Both the position numbers and the translations under genes were made by a program. A stretch of DNA of 64,000 nucleotides from positions 1 through 64,000 of the forward strand of contig UQHS01000002.1 of NCBI GenBank assembly GCA_900540845.1, read 5' to 3'. The DNA is from an uncultured Collinsella sp. GTDB taxonomy: Bacteria > Actinomycetota > Coriobacteriia > Coriobacteriales > Coriobacteriaceae. The notes beneath the pieces were generated by a model, which did no database searches, had not been told where the DNA came from, and was given only the letters and a program-made list of their open reading frames with translations. Below are positions 34,881-44,725 of the stretch, one piece after another. How positions within the stretch are numbered: the stretch's first letter is position 1; every line of letters starts with the position of its first letter.

Positions 34881-35897
34881 ATGGATCGAGTGCGCGTGTG
34901 CGTTGACGCCGTGGGCGGGGACGAGCCGGCCGAGGTCGTGCTTTCGGGCATCGAGGCGGCGCTTGAGGCAGATCCCAATCTGGAGGTGCTCGTCGCGGGG
35001 CCCGAAGACGTGGTCTCCGGCTTTTGCGAGGCGCATGAGCGCGCCGAGGCCCTCATCGCGCCCGATGTCATCACCATGGAGGACGACCCGATCACCGCGG
35101 TCATGAAGCGCCGCAAGTCGTCTATCGTGCTCGGCTGTCGCGCTGTGAAGAAGGGGCAGGCCGCGGGTTTCTTCTCGGCCGGCTCCACGGGTGCCATCAC
35201 CGCTGCGGGAACGGCATACGTCACGCCGTTCAAGGTGCTGCAGGATGGCAAGCGCTCCGCCGTGCGCCCCTGCCTTACAAACGCCCTGCCCAATCGCCGC
35301 GGCGGCCTCACAGTCCTGTGCGATATGGGGGCAAACCCCGATGTCGAGCCCATGGACGTCGTCCGCTTCGCCCAGATGGGCGCGGCCTACGCCAGCTGTG
35401 TGCTCGGTATCGAGCATCCGCGTGTCGGGCTGTTGTCCAACGGCACCGAGGAGCACAAGGGCAGCGTGTTCACCCAAGCCTGCTATCCGCTCATGGAACA
35501 GCATGTCGCGGGGTTCTCGGGCAATTGCGAGGGGACGGATCTCACGAGCGGCGACGTCGACGTCGTCGTGTGCGACGGCTTTGCGGGCAACATCGCCCTG
35601 AAATCCATCGAGGGTGCCGCGAAGTTCATGATGGAGGAGCTGAAAGCGGGTTTGATGTCCTCCATCAAGGGAAAGATCGCCGCGATGCTCATGAAGCCGA
35701 TGCTGCGCAACCTCAAGCACACGCTCAGCGGAGACGCGAAGGGCGGGGCGGTGCTTCTCGGCTTGCAGGGCGTCGTGATGATCGGGCATGGCGCCACGAG
35801 CGCCGAAGCGGTCAAAAACGGCACGCTCGCCTGTGCGGCGGCCATCCGTCAGGGTCTCGTCGCGAGCGTCGCCTCGTCGATGGGACTTGAAGCGTAG
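34881..35897 (+). CDS. plsX: Phosphate acyltransferase PlsX
   Basis: PlsX makes acyl-phosphate from acyl-ACP for phospholipid synthesis. The 338-residue protein shows VCVDAVGGDEPAEV at the N-terminus, SAGSTGAITAAGT near residue 105, and NGTEEHKGS and FAGNIALK segments of the family. GAGGGGG lies 6 nt before the ATG at 34881. plsX-acpP-rnc is a classic order, and fakA 5 kb upstream is metabolically linked because its acyl-phosphate product enters the same pool. Confidence 0.96.
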   Translation: MDRVRVCVDAVGGDEPAEVVLSGIEAALEADPNLEVLVAGPEDVVSGFCEAHERAEALIAPDVITMEDDPITAVMKRRKSSIVLGCRAVKKGQAAGFFSAGSTGAITAAGTAYVTPFKVLQDGKRSAVRPCLTNALPNRRGGLTVLCDMGANPDVEPMDVVRFAQMGAAYASCVLGIEHPRVGLLSNGTEEHKGSVFTQACYPLMEQHVAGFSGNCEGTDLTSGDVDVVVCDGFAGNIALKSIEGAAKFMMEELKAGLMSSIKGKIAAMLMKPMLRNLKHTLSGDAKGGAVLLGLQGVVMIGHGATSAEAVKNGTLACAAAIRQGLVASVASSMGLEA

Positions 35898-36007
35898 ACA
35901 TCATCCCTTTGCATGCGTTTGCGTCCCGATGCAGTCGTGCGGACATGTGCTTCGCGCGGATGCGTCGGGGCGTTGCAGTTTGGTGTGTGCTCCCCATGTG
36001 CTTGGGG

Positions 36008-36013
36008 TAGAAT
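36008..36013 (+). promoter_or_regulatory. -10 element of acpP
   Basis: TAGAAT stands 58 nt before the acpP ATG, just after a CCCCA/TGGGG stem that fills the usual spacer. No strong -35 is visible. The 174-nt gap between plsX and acpP supports a separate promoter. Confidence 0.4.
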
Positions 36014-36071
36014 GACAGCCATGTGTGAATGGCCGTCGCGCTCGCGGCGGTGTTACGGAAGGGAGCAATCC

Positions 36072-36320
36072 ATGGCACTCGATCGCACTGAGATCTTCGA
36101 TAAGGTCTGCGAGATCGCCTCCGACGTCCTCGGCGTTGAGGCGAGTGAATTGTCCGATGAGACCACCTTCGACGACCTCGACGCCAATTCGCTCGACCGC
36201 CTGCAGCTCGTGACCGCCATGGAGGACGAGTTCGACATCGAAATCGACGACGATAAGCTCATGGCCATCAATTCCGTCGCCGAGGCGATCGACGCCATCG
36301 AGCAGACCCTGGGGGAGTAG
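36072..36320 (+). CDS. acpP: Acyl carrier protein
   Basis: The 82-residue acidic protein carries growing acyl chains on 4'-phosphopantetheine. The attachment serine lies in DANSLDRLQ (Ser at about residue 40). Most AcpP proteins have D-S-L here; this one has N-S-L, with the Asp before the serine replaced by Asn. The rest of the four-helix protein is typical. GGGAGCA precedes the ATG at 36072. It is followed 3 nt later by rnc, so the two are coupled. Confidence 0.93.
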   Translation: MALDRTEIFDKVCEIASDVLGVEASELSDETTFDDLDANSLDRLQLVTAMEDEFDIEIDDDKLMAINSVAEAIDAIEQTLGE

Positions 36321-36323
36321 CCC

Positions 36324-37049
36324 TTGTCCATTAGCGATAAGCTCGCGCGTGCCCAGGACATCTGCGGGCACGAGTTTCACGATACTACGATATTGCGCAG
36401 CGCCATCACCCACCCCTCCGCCGTTGAGGGCGAGCCCGTCTCGGCTTCGTATGAGCGCCTCGAGTTCCTCGGTGACTCCATCCTGGGGTCGATCGTGGCT
36501 CTCACGCTATTCAAGACCTATGGGGATTTCGATGAAGGCAAGCTCACGCGCCTCAAGGTATCGCTCGTCTCGGGCGTGACCTTGTCTGAGGTCGGTCGCG
36601 AGCTCGGCATCGACCAGGTGATCATCCTGGGCGCCTCCGAGCAGGGCACCGGCGCGCGCGGCATGCATTCCGCGCTCGAAAACGTCTATGAGGCCCTGGT
36701 GGGTGCGTTGTACCTCGATGGGGGCTGGGAGGCCGCCGAGGCTTTCATCATGCGCACCCTAAAACCGCATCTCGCCACCGAGCGTGCCGAGCACCCCTCG
36801 AATCCCAAGAGCTTCTTGCAGGAATGCGTCCAGTCCGACCATATGGAGGCCCCGTCGTACAAGGTCGTCGGCGAGGAGGGCCCTGCCCATGAGCCCACGT
36901 TCACCGCCGTCGCGCTGGTGGACGGCATTCGTCGCGGTCGTGGCACCGGTTCGTCCAAAAAGGAGGCCGAGGCCGCAGCCGCGCTTGATGCGCTCGACCG
37001 CATGGGCTACACGACGAACGGTGTCATCTTGAAGAAAAAGCTCGGTTAG
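36324..37049 (+). CDS. rnc: Ribonuclease III, with Asn at a metal-site Asp position
   Basis: RNase III cuts double-stranded RNA, including rRNA precursors. The 241-residue protein has the signature ERLEFLGDSILG (E38, E41, D45 in E. coli numbering) and a C-terminal dsRNA-binding domain (from about residue 160; KSFLQECVQ...GSSKKEAEAAAA). The second acidic site reads ENVYEALVGALYLD, so the residue aligned to Asp114 of E. coli is Asn, while Glu117 is kept. The start is TTG at 36324 with GGGGGAG upstream. smc follows with 10-nt spacing and a GTG start. Confidence 0.93.
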   Translation: MSISDKLARAQDICGHEFHDTTILRSAITHPSAVEGEPVSASYERLEFLGDSILGSIVALTLFKTYGDFDEGKLTRLKVSLVSGVTLSEVGRELGIDQVIILGASEQGTGARGMHSALENVYEALVGALYLDGGWEAAEAFIMRTLKPHLATERAEHPSNPKSFLQECVQSDHMEAPSYKVVGEEGPAHEPTFTAVALVDGIRRGRGTGSSKKEAEAAAALDALDRMGYTTNGVILKKKLG

Positions 37050-37059
37050 CGAGGCATCC

Positions 37060-40000
37060 GTGTACCTGAAGTCGCTTACCCTCAAAGGTTTCAAGTCGTT
37101 TGCCGACCGTGCCCATATGACATTCGAACCGGGGCTCACGGTCATCGTCGGCCCCAACGGGTCGGGCAAGTCGAACGTCTCGGATGCCATTTTGTGGGTC
37201 CTCGGTGAGCAGAGCGCCAAGCAGCTTCGCGGCCAGGCGATGGAGGACGTTATCTTTTCCGGGTCGTCTGCCCGCAAGCCCGTCGGCGTCGCCGAGGTGA
37301 CGCTCGTTCTCGACAACTCCGACCACATGCTCCCGGTCGACTTCAACGAGGTCGCCATCACGCGTCGCATGTACCGCTCGGGCGAAAGCGAATACCTCAT
37401 CAACTCGAGTCCCTGCCGTCTCATGGACATTCAGGACATCCTGCACGATTCCGGTCTTGGCAAGGACACGCACTCCATTATCTCGCAGGGCAAGCTCGAC
37501 GCCATTTTGCAGAGCCGCCCCGAGGAGCGCCGCAGCCTCATCGAGGAGGCCGCGGGTATCTCCAAGCACAAGCGCCGCAAGGAGCGCGCGCTGCGCAAGA
37601 TCAAGAGCATGGACGAACACCTTACGCGTGCCCGCGATATCAACCGCGAGATCACGCGTCAGCTCAAGCCCCTCGAGCGCCAGGTCGACCGTGCACGAAA
37701 ATACAAGGACCTGTCCAGTCGCGCCACCGAGCTCACGCAGATCCTCGCTGTCGATGAGCTTCGCCAGCTCCAGGCCCAGTGGGCCGACCTTGAGAGTTCA
37801 TCTCGAGAGAGCGCCGCGGCACTTGAGCTCGCCCGGTACCGTTTGTCCGAGAAGGAGCGCGAGCTCGAGAAGCTTCAGGTCATGTTGGAGGAGAAGGGCC
37901 TGTTCGTCGGCGATTTGGGTGAACAGCGCCGCCATATGCAAGACGTCGTGGGGCGCATCGGGTCCGACATGCGCCTGCTGGAGGAAAAGGGCCGCAACAT
38001 GGTCGCGCGGCTCTCGGAGATGAGGGGCACGCTCTCCGGATCCGAGCACCAGCGCCGCCGTATAGTGGAAGAGTTTTCCGATATCAATCGCCAGCTCGAT
38101 GAAGAGCGCGCCGCCGCCGAGGTGGCCGGTTCCGACGTCGCGCGCCTCGAGCCCGCCGCCGACGAGCTGCATGCTCGCCGCGTGGAGCTCGATGACGCCA
38201 TCTCTGCGCTCACGCGGGAGCAGCGCGAGGTCCAGCGCACTGCCGACAGTGCCGCCCTGGAGCTCGTGAAGGTCAAGGAGACGCTCTCAAACGCCGAGAT
38301 CGAGGACGGGATGTACGCGCGCCGCCTTGAGCAGATCGACGACGAGGTCGACGAGCTCAAGGCATCGCTCGACCATCGCAGGGGCCGCTCCGAAGAGCTC
38401 GAGGCCGAGCTCGAAGGCGCTCGCGCGGCGCGCGATGAGGCCAAGGCTGCCGTCGACGTTGCCATCGCCGCACTTGCCGAACTTCGCGAGAAAGAGGCGC
38501 AGGCGCGCGAGAAGCTCGCCGATGTGAAGTCCGAGCTCTCGGGTCTGCGCAAGGTGGATGCGAGCCTCAGCGACGCATCCCCCCTCGTGGCGCGGATGGT
38601 GAGCAACCACCCCGCCTCGATCGCCGCGCGCCTGTCCGACGTGATCGAGGCGCCTCGTGAGCTCGAGGGGCTCGTCGAGACGCTGCTCGCCTCCGATATC
38701 GAGGCCCTCGTCTGCATGAGCGGCGAGGACCTGGCGCGCGTCGCGGCTGATGCGCTCGAGATGGACGACGCCACCGGGGAGGCCTTGCTGCTTCCCCGCG
38801 ATATAGCCGCCCTTGCGACGCCTCAGGGTGCAGCGGGATATCGCTTGGTTGAACGCCTGCACGTTCGTGAGGGGTACGGCCCAGTCGTTGCCGCTCTTCT
38901 CGGTCACGTGTATGTGGTGGAGTCGCTTGATGCGGCCCTGAGTGCACCTGCCGTTGCGGGCGTCTTGTACGTCACGCCCGATGGCGCACGCGTCCGCGAC
39001 GGCGGCGTCGTGCGGGTGGGCGGGTCCAGCGGGGCCGCGGCAGGCTCGTTGGAGCGTAAGCGCCGCATTCGCGAACTCGAGGGCTTCGAGCCCGATCTGT
39101 GTGCGGTCTTCGAGCGGGCGGGGGAGCGCGTCTTGGAGGCGACTCAGGCCATCGATGAGGCTCGCGCGACCGAGCGCGAGGCGGCCGGCTCGATCTCTCG
39201 CCTTGAGGGCGAGCATGCGTCCCTTCTGTCCGAAATCGGCCGCATGGAGCATTCACTGTCCGTCAAACTGGGTGAGCGGGGCAACCTCGCCCGCAGACGC
39301 GAGGATGCCGCGGCTTCGGTGAGACAGGCGCAGCCTCGCGTGGACGAGCTCACAGCAGTGCGCGACCAGTCTCTCTCCAAGCTCGATGAGCTCAGCTCCA
39401 AAATCATGGATGCCCAAGATGACCTCGAGCGCTTGAGGCGCGACGATGCCGAGGCTGGCTCGAAGCTCGCCGACGCCCGCGTGCGTCTCGCCCGCGCCAA
39501 CGAGCGCGTGAAGAGCCTCTCCGGGCGCGCCCCGGAGCTCGAGCGACGCCTTGAGGGCATCGAGAGGCGCATTCACGGGACCGAGCAATCGGCCCGTTCG
39601 CTTGAGGTGCTTCGCCTGCGCGTCGACCCCCTGCACGACAGGTACCAGGCGCTTTCCGAGTGCGCTATGGACTGGGCGGCCCGCCTGCGCGACCGCGCCT
39701 CGCTCGAGGAGGCCGATTCCGCCTCGCTCAAGCGCACCATCGAGGACGCGAAGGGTGAGGTCGCCCGCGCGAAGGTCGAGGTCGATCTGGCCACGGCCTC
39801 GGTGAATGAGGCCAAAGTAGCCCGCGGCAAGCTCGAGGTCCAGGTCGAGACAGCCGTCCGAGCGATCACCGCGGACGGCTCGACGGTGCTCGAGGAGGCC
39901 CTGAAGCTTCCCGCGCCGACCGACCGTGCGGCCGCGGAGCGCGAACTCAACAGCCTGGTGCGCCAGATCAACAACTTGGGCCCCGTCAATCAGGTCGCGA

Positions 40001-40596
40001 TGGAGGAGTACGAGACACTTAAGGCACGTGCCGATTACATCGCGCGGCAGCTTGAGGACCTCGAGTCCGCGCGAAAGGCCCTCACCAAAATCACCGCCGC
40101 GATCGACCGCAAGATGCGCTCGAGCTTCTTGACCACCTTCGAGAAGGTCGATGAGAATTTCCGCGAGGTCTTCTCCATGCTGTTCCCCGGTGGTCAGGCC
40201 CATCTGGAGATGACGGACCCCGAGCATCCGGCCGAGACGGGCATCGAGGTCGTCGCGCAGCCTAAGGGGAAGCGCATCACCAAGATGATGCTCATGAGCG
40301 GCGGCGAGAAGTCGCTGACAGCGCTTGCCCTGCTCTTCGCTGTGTACCGCACGCGCACCGTGCCGTTTTACGTGCTCGACGAGGTCGAGGCGGCGCTTGA
40401 CGACTCGAACCTCTCGAAGCTCATCGGCGCCATCGACTACTTGCGTCAAACCACGCAGCTCCTCGTCATCTCGCATCAGCGCCGCACGATGGAGGACGCC
40501 GATGTCTTGTACGGTGTCTCCATGCAGGCCGACGGCGTCAGCCGCGTCGTCAGTCAAAAACTCGATCGCGAAACCGGAAAGGTCGTGAATGCCTAA
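37060..40596 (+). CDS. smc: Chromosome segregation SMC protein
   Basis: SMC is the ATPase core of bacterial condensin. The 1178-residue protein has Walker A GPNGSGKSN (residues 32-40), two long coiled coils (about 165-500 and 660-1020), a central hinge (about 505-650), the ABC signature LMSGGEKSLTALAL and Walker B VPFYVLDEVEAALDD near the C-terminus. The GTG at 37060 has GAGG 5 nt upstream. The stop overlaps the ftsY start (TAATG). rnc-smc-ftsY-ffh is the conserved order also seen in mycobacteria. Confidence 0.97.
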   Translation: MYLKSLTLKGFKSFADRAHMTFEPGLTVIVGPNGSGKSNVSDAILWVLGEQSAKQLRGQAMEDVIFSGSSARKPVGVAEVTLVLDNSDHMLPVDFNEVAITRRMYRSGESEYLINSSPCRLMDIQDILHDSGLGKDTHSIISQGKLDAILQSRPEERRSLIEEAAGISKHKRRKERALRKIKSMDEHLTRARDINREITRQLKPLERQVDRARKYKDLSSRATELTQILAVDELRQLQAQWADLESSSRESAAALELARYRLSEKERELEKLQVMLEEKGLFVGDLGEQRRHMQDVVGRIGSDMRLLEEKGRNMVARLSEMRGTLSGSEHQRRRIVEEFSDINRQLDEERAAAEVAGSDVARLEPAADELHARRVELDDAISALTREQREVQRTADSAALELVKVKETLSNAEIEDGMYARRLEQIDDEVDELKASLDHRRGRSEELEAELEGARAARDEAKAAVDVAIAALAELREKEAQAREKLADVKSELSGLRKVDASLSDASPLVARMVSNHPASIAARLSDVIEAPRELEGLVETLLASDIEALVCMSGEDLARVAADALEMDDATGEALLLPRDIAALATPQGAAGYRLVERLHVREGYGPVVAALLGHVYVVESLDAALSAPAVAGVLYVTPDGARVRDGGVVRVGGSSGAAAGSLERKRRIRELEGFEPDLCAVFERAGERVLEATQAIDEARATEREAAGSISRLEGEHASLLSEIGRMEHSLSVKLGERGNLARRREDAAASVRQAQPRVDELTAVRDQSLSKLDELSSKIMDAQDDLERLRRDDAEAGSKLADARVRLARANERVKSLSGRAPELERRLEGIERRIHGTEQSARSLEVLRLRVDPLHDRYQALSECAMDWAARLRDRASLEEADSASLKRTIEDAKGEVARAKVEVDLATASVNEAKVARGKLEVQVETAVRAITADGSTVLEEALKLPAPTDRAAAERELNSLVRQINNLGPVNQVAMEEYETLKARADYIARQLEDLESARKALTKITAAIDRKMRSSFLTTFEKVDENFREVFSMLFPGGQAHLEMTDPEHPAETGIEVVAQPKGKRITKMMLMSGGEKSLTALALLFAVYRTRTVPFYVLDEVEAALDDSNLSKLIGAIDYLRQTTQLLVISHQRRTMEDADVLYGVSMQADGVSRVVSQKLDRETGKVVNA

Positions 40597-41510
40597 TGGG
40601 TCTGTTCGATTCCCTCAAGCGTGGACTTGAGCGCAGCCGCGAGGCCTTGAATGAGGTTTTCTACTTCGGCGGTGAGGTCGATGAGAGTTTCTGGGAGGAG
40701 CTCGAGGATACCCTCGTCATGGGCGATATGGGCGGCGAGATCGCCATGCGCGTCACCGATGATCTCCGCGAGATGGCGGCTCGCAAGAACCTCAAGACCG
40801 CCGATCAGCTTCGCGGCGCCCTCGCCGAGCGCCTGTGCGAGTTTTTCGTCGAGTCCGAGACCGATCTGTTTGACGATACGCCGAGCTGCGTGTTGTTCGT
40901 CGGTATCAACGGCGCCGGCAAGACGACGACCGTCGGCAAGATCGCGAGCGCCGAGGCGAAGTCGGGCAAGCGCGTGATCATCGGCAGCGCCGATACCTTC
41001 CGCGCCGCAGCGATCGAGCAGCTCGACGTGTGGGGCCAGCGCGCCGGCGTCCCGGTGATCAAGCGCGACCGCGGCTCTGACCCCGCAAGCGTGTGCTATG
41101 ACGTGCTCGATGAGGCCGAGTCCCTGTCCAGCGAGCTCGTACTGATCGACACCGCGGGTCGTCTGCACTCTAGCCCCGAACTCATGCGTGAGCTCGCCAA
41201 GGTCGTCAAGGTCACCCGCAAGCGCGCCGAGGCGTTTGCCGGCGGCCCCATGCCGGTCCACGTCGTTCTCGTGATCGACTCCGCCACCGGTCAAAACGGC
41301 CTTGCGCAGGCCCAGGAGTTCAATGATGCGCTCGGCCTTGACGGCATCATCATGACCAAGCTTGACGGCACGGCCAAGGGCGGCATCGCGCTTGCCGTTG
41401 CCGAGCAGCTCAAGCTGCCGATTTACCGCATCGGCGTCGGCGAACAGGTCGAGGACCTCCAGAAGTTCGATGCCCGCGCGTTCTGCCGCGCGCTCGTCGG
41501 GCTCGACTAA
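40596..41510 (+). CDS. ftsY: Signal recognition particle receptor FtsY
   Basis: FtsY docks ribosome-SRP complexes at the membrane. The 304-residue protein is an NG-domain with G1 GINGAGKTTTVGK (about residues 104-116), DTFRAAAIEQL, DTAGR and TKLDGTAKGG. It has only a short N-terminal helix and no long acidic A-domain as in E. coli, which is usual in many Gram-positives. The ATG overlaps the smc stop by 1 nt, so it is coupled. Between ftsY and ffh lies a 33-nt palindrome. Confidence 0.96.
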   Translation: MGLFDSLKRGLERSREALNEVFYFGGEVDESFWEELEDTLVMGDMGGEIAMRVTDDLREMAARKNLKTADQLRGALAERLCEFFVESETDLFDDTPSCVLFVGINGAGKTTTVGKIASAEAKSGKRVIIGSADTFRAAAIEQLDVWGQRAGVPVIKRDRGSDPASVCYDVLDEAESLSSELVLIDTAGRLHSSPELMRELAKVVKVTRKRAEAFAGGPMPVHVVLVIDSATGQNGLAQAQEFNDALGLDGIIMTKLDGTAKGGIALAVAEQLKLPIYRIGVGEQVEDLQKFDARAFCRALVGLD

Positions 41511-41519
41511 GCTTCGTCA

Positions 41520-41552
41520 GCCTCAATGTGGAGACAGGTGCTACATTGAGGC
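41520..41552. repeat. Palindrome between ftsY and ffh
   Basis: Perfect 10-nt arms (41520-41529 and 41543-41552) surround a 13-nt loop. No T-run follows. It does not resemble SRP RNA. It may stabilise or end ftsY mRNA. Confidence 0.5.
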
Positions 41553-41637
41553 GCTTCGCGTACGTGCGTATTCCGTCGACCTTGCTCGAGTTCCTGTCGC
41601 TTGCGTGAGGTCCGTAATCTGAATGTTGGGAGAAACC

Positions 41638-43107
<1,470 letters not shown>

Positions 43108-43113
43108 GTTTTC

Positions 43114-43962
43114 ATGAGCAAGGCCGACCAACTGTTTGTATCCATGTGTCGCGACATTCTTGATCACGGCACGACCACGGAAGGGGAGCGCGTCCGCCCG
43201 GTTTGGGAGGACGGCACCCCTGCCTACACCATCAAGAATTTCGGCGTCACCAACCGCTATGATCTGCGCGAGGAGTTTCCCGCGCTCACACTTCGCCGCA
43301 CCGCGCTCAAGTCTGCTATGGACGAGGTGTTGTGGATCTACCAGAAGAAATCCAACAACATCAACGACCTCAAGTCCCATATCTGGGACCAGTGGGCCGA
43401 TGAGACGGGTTCGATCGGCAAGGCCTACGGGTATCAGATCGCGCAGAAGTCGCACTACAAGGAAGGCGACTTCGATCAGATGGACCGCGTTCTGTACGAC
43501 CTCACGCACACGCCGTACTCCCGCCGCATCATGACGAACATGTACACGTTCTCCGACCTCTCCGAGATGCATCTGTACCCGTGCGCCTACAGTGTCACCT
43601 ACAACGTCACCGCCGAGCCCGGCTATGACAAACCCGTGCTCAACATGGTCCTTATGCAGCGCAGCCAGGATATTCTCGCGGCGAACAACTGGAACGTGTG
43701 CCAGTACGCCATCCTGCTCATGATGGTCGCTCGCCACTGCGACATGATCGCTGGCGAGCTGCTGCACGTCATTGTCGACGCGCACATCTACGACCGTCAT
43801 GTCGACATCGTGCGCGAGCTTATTGAGCGTCCGCAGTACCCGGCGCCCAAGGTCTCGCTCAATCCCGAGGTCACTAATTTCTATGATTTCACGACGGACG
43901 ATTTGATCGTCGAGGGTTACGAGCACGGCCCCCAGGTCAAAAACATTCCGATTGCGGTGTAA
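43114..43962 (+). CDS. thyA: Thymidylate synthase, ThyA-A (phi3T/Bacillus) type
   Basis: ThyA makes dTMP from dUMP with methylenetetrahydrofolate. The 282-residue protein keeps the nucleophile Cys in LYPCAYSVTYNV, QRSQDI, WNVCQY and DAHIYDRH. It lacks the RTGTG loop and the usual PCHxxxQ, having PCAY instead. It resembles the B. subtilis ThyA-A/phage phi3T group (DGTPAYT, WIYQKKSN, IWDQWADE, NPEVTNFYDFTTDD), as I recall it. The ATG at 43114 has AGG 5 nt upstream. dfrA follows, separated by a 33-nt-arm palindrome. Confidence 0.93.
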   Translation: MSKADQLFVSMCRDILDHGTTTEGERVRPVWEDGTPAYTIKNFGVTNRYDLREEFPALTLRRTALKSAMDEVLWIYQKKSNNINDLKSHIWDQWADETGSIGKAYGYQIAQKSHYKEGDFDQMDRVLYDLTHTPYSRRIMTNMYTFSDLSEMHLYPCAYSVTYNVTAEPGYDKPVLNMVLMQRSQDILAANNWNVCQYAILLMMVARHCDMIAGELLHVIVDAHIYDRHVDIVRELIERPQYPAPKVSLNPEVTNFYDFTTDDLIVEGYEHGPQVKNIPIAV

Positions 43963-43968
43963 CCTTTA

Positions 43969-44098
43969 TACGCTGCCCCTGCGCCGCCCCATATCATCCC
44001 GTGCTCAAACAGTCCTGCTCGCACGAAGAGCCCACTGGGCTCTTCGGCTCGTTCGGAACTGCGCGCGGGACGATATGGGGCGGCGCAGGGGCAGCGTA
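43969..44098. repeat. 130-bp nested palindrome between thyA and dfrA
   Basis: Two 33-nt arms (43969-44001 and 44066-44098) pair with a single mismatch. Inside is a 9-bp perfect hairpin with a 3-nt loop (44025-44033, 44037-44045). It fills nearly the whole spacer between thyA and dfrA and has no T-run. The architecture, with long outer arms and an inner hairpin, matches the element at 8773-8901, but the arm sequences are unrelated. Confidence 0.8.
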
Positions 44099-44129
44099 CG
44101 GTCGGCGCGAGCTTGATGAAGGAGTGAAT

Positions 44130-44672
44130 ATGGCCTGTCAATTAAAGGCAATCGTTGCGGTATGCGACGACTGGGGGATCGGGCGTGATGGGGAGATGGT
44201 TGTGTCCAATCGCGCTGATATGAGGCATTTCGTCAATAAGACGAAGGGGCATCCGGTCATCATGGGCCGCAAGACCCTCGAGAGCTTTCCCGGCGGCCGT
44301 CCGCTCAAGGACCGTCGCAACATCGTGCTCACCCGCGATATGTCTTTCTCGCGCGAGGGGGTCGAAGTCGTTCATGCAATCGATGAGGCGCTCGCCGCCG
44401 TCGCGGACGAGGAGGTCGCCTGGGTCATCGGCGGGGGCGCGGTGTACGAGCAGTTCCTGCCGTATTGCGACGAGGCCGAGATCACTCATAATCATGTGAT
44501 CCATCCTGCAGATACGTTTTTCCCCAACCTCGATGAGAATCCAGAGTGGGAGGCTGTCGATCACCAAGGAGAATGCACTGTAGGCGAGGGTCAGGGTGAT
44601 GTCGGCTTGCGTTACGAGTTCGTGACGTATCGCCGTGCTGCGCTCGGCATTCCCAATGAGGCTGTTCGTTAG
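44130..44672 (+). CDS. dfrA: Dihydrofolate reductase
   Basis: DHFR regenerates tetrahydrofolate used by ThyA, its neighbour. The 180-residue protein begins MACQLKAIVAVCDDWGIGRDGEM (Trp-Gly-Ile-Gly loop near residue 17), followed by VIMGRKTLESFPGGRPLKDRRNIVLTR and VIGGGAVYEQFLP, the NADPH-binding motif. A Val in the MVVSNR stretch replaces the usual Leu-Pro. GAAGGAG lies 6 nt before the ATG at 44130. A longer reading would pass through the palindrome and is rejected. Confidence 0.95.
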   Translation: MACQLKAIVAVCDDWGIGRDGEMVVSNRADMRHFVNKTKGHPVIMGRKTLESFPGGRPLKDRRNIVLTRDMSFSREGVEVVHAIDEALAAVADEEVAWVIGGGAVYEQFLPYCDEAEITHNHVIHPADTFFPNLDENPEWEAVDHQGECTVGEGQGDVGLRYEFVTYRRAALGIPNEAVR

Positions 44673-44725
44673 ATGGGATACGGTATGCAGTTCAAGATGG
44701 TCCGCTTCGAGATTGTTTCCACACG

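Noticed and set aside
41520..41552. 4.5S SRP RNA gene near ffh/ftsY
   Set aside because: The palindrome lacks the conserved SRP domain IV loop sequence and is too short.
44001..44129. N-terminal extension of DHFR across the palindrome
   Set aside because: The GAAGGAG site and conserved N-terminus place the start at 44130, and the extension is encoded by the palindrome arm.
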